Source of the DNA: Marinobacter koreensis
GTDB taxonomy: Bacteria > Pseudomonadota > Gammaproteobacteria > Pseudomonadales > Oleiphilaceae
Reading direction: 5' to 3'
NCBI RefSeq assembly: GCF_023156285.1
Contig: NZ_JAKZAJ010000004.1
Location: 434,001 to 498,000 of the forward strand
Length of the DNA stretch: 64,000 nt
Shown piece after piece: positions 1 through 5,748 of this stretch (the first letter of the stretch is position 1; each line of letters opens with the position of its first letter). The translations under genes and the position numbers were made by a program. The notes below the pieces were generated by a model. It was not told where the DNA came from, did no database searches, and was given only the letters and a program-made list of their open reading frames with translations.

Positions 1-2
1 TT

Positions 3-602
3 CCACTCGATCAGTTTAGACCAATTTTGCCTAGTCCTAGGTATCTGAAGGTTGATGTGGTGGAAGCAGATAACAACGGTTATCCCGACATTGATAAGCA
101 GCTTTTTGTTCTTGACTGTAAGCTACCAATGGATCAGATAAAGACCCTTTACCCTGAACTTTATGATTACTTAGAGAAAGGGGTTGAAAGCGGGGTTTCG
201 GAAAGGTTTCTGTGTCGGACGAGAAAGGTATGGTACTCACAGGAAAATAGACCTGAGAGTAAGTTTTATTGTACATATATCGGGAGAACTGATGTTAAAG
301 GTAAAAAGCCTTTCCGATTTGTTCTCAATAAATCGAAAGCGATTGTCGCTAATTCATATTTAATTTTGTATCCGAAGCCACACCTTCAAAGTGAGCTTGA
401 TAAGCGTCCTGAGTTGAATGAACTTATCCTTCAGTCTTTAAACAAAATTACTAGTAGTGCGATGCTTGATGAAGGGCGCGTTTATGGTGGTGGAATGCAT
501 AAGCTTGAGCCCAAAGAATTATCAAAGGTTTTAGCTACTGAAATTGAGGCAATTTTTGAAGGTAGACTTTCTGAATTGCAGTCGGATTTTTTTGCAGCGT
601 AA
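3..602 (+). CDS. Adenine-specific DNA methyltransferase, C-terminal part (partial)
   Basis: The reading frame is open from base 3, so this is the 3' end of a longer gene that starts left of the window. The visible 199 residues match the C-terminal region of Eco57I-type N6-adenine methyltransferases: an opening stretch LPSPRYLK, a WYSQE..RPES motif, then CTYIGR, PFRFVLNKSKA and NSYLILYPKP, a pattern shared by this family near the target-recognition end. The catalytic N/DPPY motif would be upstream and is not visible. The next gene starts 9 bases after the stop and encodes a nuclease-like protein, so the pair may form a restriction-modification or related defence unit. Family assignment rests on recalled motifs; whether the enzyme is active cannot be judged from this fragment. 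Confidence 0.75.
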   Translation, partial: PLDQFRPILPSPRYLKVDVVEADNNGYPDIDKQLFVLDCKLPMDQIKTLYPELYDYLEKGVESGVSERFLCRTRKVWYSQENRPESKFYCTYIGRTDVKGKKPFRFVLNKSKAIVANSYLILYPKPHLQSELDKRPELNELILQSLNKITSSAMLDEGRVYGGGMHKLEPKELSKVLATEIEAIFEGRLSELQSDFFAA

Positions 603-611
603 AGGACGAGT

Positions 612-1769
612 ATGTACCGGATAGACGCGTCATCCAACAGCATTCAGCGACTGGAGCAAAGAACCTTTTCTTCGCTGGGTTTTCGTGAACGGGACCACCT
701 TCAAGAATGGATCGCCAAACAGCCAGACGTTCTTGGAGAAGAACTGTTAATCATCCAAAAAGAATTTTCTGGATTTGATGACACGCACGAACGTCTTGAT
801 CTTCTTGCGCTGGATAAGCAGGGCGCTTTAGTGGTCATTGAAAACAAGCTGGATGACTCTGGTCGTGATGTGACATGGCAGGCGCTCAAGTACGCGTCGT
901 ATTGCTCTGGACTATCTAAATCCAACATCGTGAGAATCTTTCAAAAGTATCTGGATGTAGCTGAACCCGGAGTGAACGCTGAAGATCGAATCTGTGAATT
1001 TCTTGAGAATCAGGATTTTACAGAAGTTACCCTGAACAAAGGGGTAACCCAACGAATCATGTTAATCGCTGCGAATTTTCGCAAAGAAGTTACCAGCACA
1101 GTGCTGTGGTTGATGAACTTCAAATTAAGGCTGCAATGCTTTCGCGCCACGCCATACGCCATGGGGGAAGAACTTTTCCTCAATGTCGAGCAGATCATTC
1201 CCACTCAAGACACAGAAGAATACATGATCGGGATGGCGGAAAAGGCGCAAGACGATATTGAAGATCAGGTGGAGCAGAAGCACCGACATGTGATTCGTCG
1301 TGAGTTCTGGGGCAGGTTGATTGATGCGATGAATGCGTCACCATCCAACCTCTATCAGAGCATTAGCCCCGGTGTTTATAGTTGGATCGGTGCTGGGTCC
1401 GGGGTGGGCGGAATCAGCTTCAACTTCGTTGCAACCAAGCAGTATGGAAGGGCTGAACTGTATATTGACCGTGGCAACAAAACCGAAAATGAACTGGTTT
1501 TCGAAGCCTTAGCAGCGCGCAAAAACGAAATCCAGACAGCATTTGGCGGGGAACTTGAGTGGGAGCGCCTAGACGAAAAGCGGGCTTGTCGCATCAAGGC
1601 TGAAACCGTCGGAAATGTGTATGACCGAGAGCAGTGGGACGAAATGATTAACTTTATGGTAGACGCAATGTGCCGTTTGGAAGCGTCCTTGAAAAGTCCG
1701 GTGCGTGAAGTATGGGAGCAGGTGAAAGCCCGGTCACCAATTAACCCCGAAGCCATGAACTCGCTTTGA
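612..1769 (+). CDS. DUF4268-type protein with PD-(D/E)XK nuclease motif
   Basis: A 385-residue protein. Near residues 61-80 it has RLDLLALD followed by LVVIENKL: D63 and E77-x-K79 on a beta strand form a PD-(D/E)XK nuclease core, and Q90 with the following KYASY fits the QxxxY helix seen in RecB/NucS-like nucleases. The C-terminal half (about 220-370) resembles the DUF4268 domain often found beside DNA methyltransferases. The start follows a Shine-Dalgarno AAGGA (602-606) that overlaps the stop of the methyltransferase gene, so the two are translated as a unit. Likely role, by inference, is the cleavage partner of a restriction-modification system or a nuclease effector of defence. It may also be a regulatory DNA-binding protein; activity is unproven. 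Confidence 0.65.
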   Translation: MYRIDASSNSIQRLEQRTFSSLGFRERDHLQEWIAKQPDVLGEELLIIQKEFSGFDDTHERLDLLALDKQGALVVIENKLDDSGRDVTWQALKYASYCSGLSKSNIVRIFQKYLDVAEPGVNAEDRICEFLENQDFTEVTLNKGVTQRIMLIAANFRKEVTSTVLWLMNFKLRLQCFRATPYAMGEELFLNVEQIIPTQDTEEYMIGMAEKAQDDIEDQVEQKHRHVIRREFWGRLIDAMNASPSNLYQSISPGVYSWIGAGSGVGGISFNFVATKQYGRAELYIDRGNKTENELVFEALAARKNEIQTAFGGELEWERLDEKRACRIKAETVGNVYDREQWDEMINFMVDAMCRLEASLKSPVREVWEQVKARSPINPEAMNSL

Positions 1770-1777
1770 TTCGCGGC

Positions 1778-1966
1778 TCAGTTTGGGTGGTCATTTCCCG
1801 GCTGTAGTTCTGAGTCTGACAGCAAGGTAGGAACATCCACCCCCAGCTCAACAGCGATAGCCTCAACGACCCCCAAGGTCACATTCCGCCCGCGACGTTC
1901 AATCAAGCTGATGAACGTCGCGTGTATCCCCACAGGACATTCATGATGCGTAAAGGCTGAACGGTA
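1778..1966 (-). pseudogene. Remnant of an XRE-family HTH regulator
   Basis: On the minus strand a frame ending at a TGA (1778-1780) encodes the peptide GIHATFISLIERRGRN followed by VTLGVVEAIAVELGV and a short tail. This matches the second half of an XRE/Cro helix-turn-helix domain (recognition helix plus the conserved NxTL helix). The frame is closed upstream by an in-frame stop at 1967-1969, and no start codon lies in the residual frame, so helix 1 and helix 2 are lost. It is too short to fold as a complete HTH. It probably is the decayed regulator of the neighbouring restriction or mobile genes. The ORF has no start and would be missed by gene callers. Confidence 0.6.
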
Positions 1967-1991
1967 TCATGCGTACCGGGGCAAATCTGTG

Positions 1992-2462
1992 TCACATCAA
2001 CCCCAGTTCAGCAAATGAGCTGATGTTACGTCCCACAACCAGATGATCCAGCACTCTGACATCAACGAGTAGCAATGCGTCCTTGAGGCGTTTGGTAAGG
2101 CGTTTGTCTGACTCGGATGGATTGGTAACCCCAGACGGGTGGTTGTGGGCAAAAATCACAGCGGCTGCGTTGTGGAGCAATGCAGCTTTGACCACCTCAC
2201 GTGGATATACCGCTGCACCATCAATCGTTCCGGTGAACATTTCATCGTAAGCAATGACACCGTGTCGAGAATCCAGAAACAGCACAGCAAAAACTTCATG
2301 TTCCCGTTCACACAGCTTCATTCGTAAAAAGTTGCGGGTGTCGTTTGGGCTTTTTATGTAGTCAGTAGGCTTTTGAATCCGGGACTCAAGGATTTCGATT
2401 GCGTTCTGGATGATCGCGTTGTCGTGGACATTGGTTTGATGAATGGCGGCGTTGCTCAGCAT
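1992..2462 (-). CDS. radC: RadC-family JAB-domain protein
   Basis: A 156-residue protein covering the RadC/JAB (MPN+) fold. Counted from the upstream ATG at 2468, it has E56, the JAMM signature HNHPSG at 108-113 and D121, the metal-binding residues of the family, followed by DHLVVG near 141. It lacks the N-terminal helix-hairpin-helix region of chromosomal RadC, as is usual for copies carried on integrative elements and prophages. ATG at 2462 is preferred because GAGGG (minus strand, 2469-2473) stands six bases before it; the ATG at 2468 would touch it. The family is widespread on mobile DNA but its biochemical role is still unclear; the old DNA-repair assignment has been withdrawn. Confidence 0.85.
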   Translation of the reverse strand: MLSNAAIHQTNVHDNAIIQNAIEILESRIQKPTDYIKSPNDTRNFLRMKLCEREHEVFAVLFLDSRHGVIAYDEMFTGTIDGAAVYPREVVKAALLHNAAAVIFAHNHPSGVTNPSESDKRLTKRLKDALLLVDVRVLDHLVVGRNISSFAELGLM

Positions 2463-2630
2463 AGGCATCCCTCATAGCGGATATAGGAGTGTTTGCCAGT
2501 GAGGCGGGATCACCGCCTTTCATGCTTTGGATGCGAGATGATGCAACCAAGCAAAGTAACCATTTAAACCCGCGACTCTTTGAATCTCCTGAATCTGAAA
2601 TAATTCTTGATTCTAGTTATTTGCATAGCA

Positions 2631-3176
2631 TCATTCGTCCTTCAGCAACCGGTAAACGCTGGCTTTGCTGAGACAGTACTCCCACATCAAATCCTTGATC
2701 AAAACCCCGCTGGCGCGCTTGTCTCGCATTTCAACGATCTGGCTTGGGGACAGCTTGGGCTTCGCACCAAACTTGACTCCCCGTTCCTGCGCTTTGGCGA
2801 TTCCATCCAGCTGGCGTTCCTTCCGAATCTCATTTTCGAATTCGGCAATCGCTCCAAGCATGTTGAACAGCAGTTTACCGGTGGGGGTGCTGGTATCGAT
2901 GTTCTGATCGAGAACCACCAACTCAATCCCCTGTTCCTTCAGGTTCTCCGCAATCTGAGTCAGGTGATAGGTTGACCGGGCAAGACGGTCCAGCTTGGTG
3001 ATGACCAAGGTATCCCCGTCACGCAGATAGTTCAGGCAGGCTTGCAGCTCCGGACGATTGGCGGTTGTCCCTGACCGTTTTTCTTCAAACACCTTGTCGC
3101 AGTGACTGAGCTTGGCGCGCTGCACTTCCAGAGATTGTCCAGTGGACGAAACACGGGCATATCCAACCATCGACAT
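2631..3176 (-). CDS. Small serine recombinase (resolvase/invertase type)
   Basis: A 181-residue protein with the complete small serine recombinase layout. The catalytic N-terminal domain starts GYARVSS with R8 and S10 in the positions used by gamma-delta resolvase, continues with LVITKLDRLAR (R64, R67) and LLFNMLGAIAEFE, and ends in a basic region (GAKPKLS) and a C-terminal Hin-like HTH (residues 140-181). It acts by making a serine-linked double-strand break at paired sites to resolve or invert DNA. The start ATG has AAGGAGA eight bases upstream. Short inverted sequences just upstream of the gene (3177-3285) could be its recombination and autoregulatory sites. It is distinct from the much larger integrase at 5749-7758, so the element carries two serine recombinases. 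Confidence 0.93.
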   Translation of the reverse strand: MSMVGYARVSSTGQSLEVQRAKLSHCDKVFEEKRSGTTANRPELQACLNYLRDGDTLVITKLDRLARSTYHLTQIAENLKEQGIELVVLDQNIDTSTPTGKLLFNMLGAIAEFENEIRKERQLDGIAKAQERGVKFGAKPKLSPSQIVEMRDKRASGVLIKDLMWEYCLSKASVYRLLKDE

Positions 3177-3285
3177 TCTTAAATCTCCTTAGACAATCCA
3201 ATAAGATCATTATAAGACATTTTTTGAGACATAAGAAGCGAGAGTCTTAAAATGTTTACTTCTTGAGACTGGTCGAAATGACCAA
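3177..3285. promoter_or_regulatory. Candidate resolvase site and divergent regulatory region
   Basis: Between the leftward resolvase and the rightward RHH gene lies an AT-rich stretch with dyads. One is an interrupted inverted repeat AGTCTT...GAGACT spanning 28 bases (3243-3270), the length of a resolvase subsite. Related AGACA/GAGAC words occur at 3215-3231. A perfect TGGTC-GAAAT-GACCA palindrome follows at 3270-3284 and lies between a TTGAGA (3263-3268) and a TAAGTT (3286-3291) 17 bases apart, which would suit a promoter with an operator in its spacer. All roles are inferred from position and symmetry. Confidence 0.3.
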
Positions 3286-3349
3286 TAAGTTCGATGGAAC
3301 CGGGAAAAGATAAATACTCCTGACATAAACAATATTGAAGGAGTACCCC

Positions 3350-3559
3350 ATGACTACACCCAAGACCACCAAAAAGAACTTCTCGCTTCCCCATTACATC
3401 GTTGAGCAGCTGGACGATGTATCCCGGCAAACAGGTTTCAGTCAGTCGAATCTAGTGCTTCAGGCGTTGGGGGAGTACCTGCACCGGTATGAGCAGGATG
3501 ACACTACAGAGAACTGGATGTATTTCCGGGGAAAGTGTTCTGGGGGTGCTACCGGATAA
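3350..3559 (+). CDS. Ribbon-helix-helix protein
   Basis: A 69-residue protein. A basic N-terminus (TPKTTKKN) leads into a short strand (FSLP), helix A (IVEQLDDVSRQTG) and helix B after SQSNL (VLQALGEYLHRY), the layout of a MetJ/Arc-type DNA-binding dimer such as CopG-family regulators on plasmids and integrative elements. The ATG at 3350 is chosen because AAGGAG ends nine bases before it; an earlier in-frame start is less likely. The gene lies upstream of the rep gene. By analogy with CopG it could repress rep or the resolvase promoter. The last 20 residues (from ENWMYF) look unstructured. Confidence 0.65.
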   Translation: MTTPKTTKKNFSLPHYIVEQLDDVSRQTGFSQSNLVLQALGEYLHRYEQDDTTENWMYFRGKCSGGATG

Positions 3560-3813
3560 TCGAAAAAAGCGATTAGTTTTGAGTTTGCAATCAAAAATAA
3601 CAATCAATAAAAGGGCAAAAATTCCAGAAAGTGCGCCTACATATTTCTGGACATTTTTGTTGGGATGGGCACCGCTGCCGTGCAGGGATTCTGCCCACCC
3701 TTTACCAACGGGAACCACCACCTTCGGGACGGCTCTTGATGGCGAAGCTATGTCTGTCCGTACCTGTAAGGGGAAGGAAGTGACGATAAGAATAATAAAA
3801 GTGAGACAACAGA

Positions 3814-4377
3814 ATGAACACAGTAGTACAGACACCCCAACGGGGTGTATTGGGCGAAGCCCAATCCCCAATGATCAACTATGAAACCACCGCGTTCACG
3901 CGGGAAGCCTTGAAACGGGGAATGTCCCGGCTGGCTTTCGATACGAAACCAACGGCTTTACTGACCTTGACCGTTCAGGAACCCCGCATCCGCTACCGGA
4001 ATGACGATGGTCGTTGGCTGGTGCCAGATCGGACGTTGATGAAGAAGGCGAACAACCTGTTGCACTTCATCAACTCTGATCTGTTCGGGTCAAAGTATCA
4101 GGACAAGAACAAAGGGTTCAAAGGATTCGGCTGTATCGAAAAACAGGCGAACCACCAGCCCCATCTACACTTGGCAATCACGAACCCGATGCCGCCCAAA
4201 TTCTACCTGAAAGCCAAGAAGGTTCTGTTTAAGAAGTTGAAGAAGTTCAGCCTATTCCACGAATCAGGAACGGACTTTCGTCTGATCGGGGGAGACGATG
4301 CCGATTATTGGCGCATTGGTGACTATCTGGGCAAAGACGGTCGCCTGCTGACTATAGGTCCGGCTGGCGTGTACTGA
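3814..4377 (+). CDS. HUH-endonuclease replication initiator (Rep)
   Basis: A 187-residue protein with the three motifs of single-tyrosine rolling-circle initiators in order: motif I LLTLTV (49-54), motif II HLHL with H117 and H119 as metal ligands, and motif III YLGK with candidate nicking Y171 and K174. E109 precedes motif II. Such proteins nick the replication origin, remain covalently bound to the 5' end and start rolling-circle replication or transfer. It is short for a Rep and has no helicase domain, so host helicase would be needed. The ATG at 3814 has only a weak ribosome site. The first 19 codons overlap two perfect hairpins, so translation may instead begin at the ATG at 3871, or the hairpins may be an origin inside the gene. 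Family level is confident; the precise subfamily is not. Confidence 0.72.
   Translation: MNTVVQTPQRGVLGEAQSPMINYETTAFTREALKRGMSRLAFDTKPTALLTLTVQEPRIRYRNDDGRWLVPDRTLMKKANNLLHFINSDLFGSKYQDKNKGFKGFGCIEKQANHQPHLHLAITNPMPPKFYLKAKKVLFKKLKKFSLFHESGTDFRLIGGDDADYWRIGDYLGKDGRLLTIGPAGVY
3832..3865. repeat. Two abutting perfect hairpins at the rep 5' end
   Basis: ACACCCC-AAC-GGGGTGT (3832-3848) is directly followed by ATTGGGC-GAA-GCCCAAT (3849-3865). Each is a perfect 7-bp stem with a 3-base loop, with no base between them. Tandem stem-loops next to an HUH Rep gene suggest its double-strand origin or nick site; they could also repress rep translation in the mRNA. The sequence is seen directly, the role is inferred. 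Confidence 0.6.
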
Positions 4378-4402
4378 CGGGGTGCCCACATAACGGTATA
4401 AT
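4374..4402 (+). promoter_or_regulatory. Sigma70-type promoter for the small-gene block
   Basis: CTGACG (4374-4379), a 17-base spacer and a consensus TATAAT (4397-4402). The -35 box overlaps the rep stop codon (4375-4377). It would start transcription near 4409 and drive the genes from 4465 to 5707. The -10 is perfect and the -35 matches four of six positions. Confidence 0.6.
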
Positions 4403-4464
4403 GGTTACGCACCTTCTGGAGAGTTGGCGGATTACAGGCAAGCCAACAACGAAGGTTCATGACC

Positions 4465-4842
4465 ATGAGTTTTCCTGATTTTCCTGCCTTATTGCTGGAA
4501 CACGGTTTCACCCCTGAAACCGCCTTCGACTCTACCAGTCTTGGATTCCAGCACGAGATATACAACGCACTGATACACCACAGTCCGGTATTCCGGGAAC
4601 AGTCCCGGATTCGCGAACAGCTGAATGTTCCCGGTGAGATGATCCGCTGTGACCTGTTCACCTATGCCGGTGATCTGGAAACCGCTGTCCCATTCTTCTA
4701 CCGCCAGTGGTTCGAAGAATTACGGTATGAAAACCCGGTCCGGGAAGTGCTGATTCTGGATCGTGCCCGCCACTCCGCACAGATACGCGCATTGACCATT
4801 AGCCGCTGCAACGCCATGACCTTTCGTTTCAACATCCAGTGA
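4465..4842 (+). CDS. Hypothetical protein, mobile-element cargo
   Basis: A 125-residue protein of no recognised family. It is soluble in composition, with no signal peptide or membrane segment. It is predicted to be mixed alpha/beta, with an aromatic middle (PFFYRQWFEEL) and a C-terminal stretch rich in hydrophobic strands (REVLILDR). GAAGG at 4451-4455 favours ATG 4465 over ATG 4459, which would lie too close. It is the first gene behind the promoter at 4374-4402 and is followed after 10 bases by the next gene, so the two are very likely cotranscribed. No function is proposed. Clean codon use and a proper ribosome site support a real gene. Confidence 0.6.
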   Translation: MSFPDFPALLLEHGFTPETAFDSTSLGFQHEIYNALIHHSPVFREQSRIREQLNVPGEMIRCDLFTYAGDLETAVPFFYRQWFEELRYENPVREVLILDRARHSAQIRALTISRCNAMTFRFNIQ

Positions 4843-4852
4843 GGTGATTGCT

Positions 4853-5221
4853 ATGAACCGATTCAAGAAAGAAGAACTTCGAAAGGAACGGGAAGCCCGT
4901 GTTGGTAAAACCGCCAGCGAAATCGAAGCCATTGACCGGGAAGATCGACTGAAAGCAGAAATTGAAGCACTTGCCCGGAAAATCCACATTGACCGGTTTC
5001 CGGAAGAGTACGCCCACTACCACGACTCTATTTCTGACGCAGCTGACAGAAGTCGTGGGATCAATCCTATGTCAGCTGATTACATTGCCAAGATCGCAGA
5101 AAAGCGCCGGAGAGACGGTGTAGCGCCCCTTGGTGGTGACGGTATGTCCGTTTCCACGGATTCATGGGAAATCGCATACCGTGAAGCTGAAGCCCGGTTA
5201 CGCGGGGATTCTGACGACTGA
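4853..5221 (+). CDS. Hypothetical charged protein, mobile-element cargo
   Basis: A 122-residue protein of no recognised family. The first 55 residues are highly charged and likely one long helix or coiled coil (RFKKEELRKEREAR, then EIEAIDREDRLKAEIEALARK). The second half contains MSADYIAKIAEKRRRDGVAP and an acidic end (RLRGDSDD). ATG 4853 is preferred over GTG 4844 because GAGGTGA (4841-4847), overlapping the previous stop, stands at the right distance. The overlap with the stop of the preceding gene suggests coupled translation. The composition would suit a nucleic-acid-binding or scaffolding role, but that is only a guess. Confidence 0.58.
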   Translation: MNRFKKEELRKEREARVGKTASEIEAIDREDRLKAEIEALARKIHIDRFPEEYAHYHDSISDAADRSRGINPMSADYIAKIAEKRRRDGVAPLGGDGMSVSTDSWEIAYREAEARLRGDSDD

Positions 5222-5278
5222 CACCGGTTATTCATCGGGGTGACCATAAATACGGGGGTCACCTTGATGGAGTATTCA

Positions 5279-5515
5279 ATGACACCAACGAAGAAAAAGA
5301 ATCTGGTCATTACCGGACTTTCTGAAGAACACCTTCAGGCGTTTCTGGACTGGGCTGATGCCCTTGAATTAAGCCGGGACCAGCTGTTGATTGCCCTGAT
5401 GGTCAACGCCGGGTTTGTGGATTGTGGGCTTGGAGCGTTTATGCCCAATCAAACCGCGTGTGAGGAATGGGGAGAACTGCTGATTCGGCGAATTGCTCAC
5501 TTAGCTAATGCATGA
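5279..5515 (+). CDS. Small protein with RHH-like layout
   Basis: A 78-residue protein. Its start resembles that of the RHH gene at 3350 in both DNA and protein: GGAGTA ahead of the ATG, then a Thr/Pro/Lys-rich tail ending KKN, a short strand (LVITGL), a helix (EEHLQAFLDWADAL) and, after LSRDQ, a second helix (LLIALMVNAGF). This is the order of a ribbon-helix-helix domain, so it may be a diverged paralogue acting as a second regulator. ATG 5279 is used instead of earlier in-frame codons because GGAG sits seven bases upstream. The C-terminal part (NQTACEEWGELLIRR) has no known match. The homology is inferred by eye. Confidence 0.5.
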   Translation: MTPTKKKNLVITGLSEEHLQAFLDWADALELSRDQLLIALMVNAGFVDCGLGAFMPNQTACEEWGELLIRRIAHLANA

Positions 5516-5524
5516 GGTGGAAAT

Positions 5525-5707
5525 TTGATTATTTTGCTGTCGGTGATGATGGTCGTCATCTGGTTCGCGGTATCGATGCTGTGTATCAGTTACTTCAACG
5601 AACACGTCTACAACAGCTGGGACGAATGGGGTGTCCTGCCCAAATGGGTCAGGGTCACATCCCTACTGTTCGGACCAGTGTTGTTTATCTGGTGGTGGGT
5701 TCGCTGA
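5525..5707 (+). CDS. Small two-helix membrane protein
   Basis: A 60-residue protein with two hydrophobic segments, LLSVMMVVIWFAVSMLCI near the N-terminus and VTSLLFGPVLFIWWWV at the end, joined by an acidic/aromatic loop (NEHVYNSWDEWG). It would sit in the inner membrane as a hairpin. Translation starts at TTG 5525 with GAGGTGG (5514-5520) at good spacing; that site overlaps the stop of the preceding gene, which suggests coupling. An overlapping frame from 5512 has a poorer composition and is taken as a shadow. Small membrane proteins of mobile elements include holins, superinfection-exclusion proteins and filamentous-phage proteins; nothing here decides between them. Confidence 0.5.
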   Translation: MIILLSVMMVVIWFAVSMLCISYFNEHVYNSWDEWGVLPKWVRVTSLLFGPVLFIWWWVR

Positions 5708-5748
5708 TGGCTTATCGCTGGGTTGCGTTGAAAACGCGTCAGGGGAGC

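Noticed and set aside
3489..3884. Open frame overlapping the RHH and rep starts
   Set aside because: Poor ribosome site and composition; the region is better read as a rep upstream and origin-like stretch.
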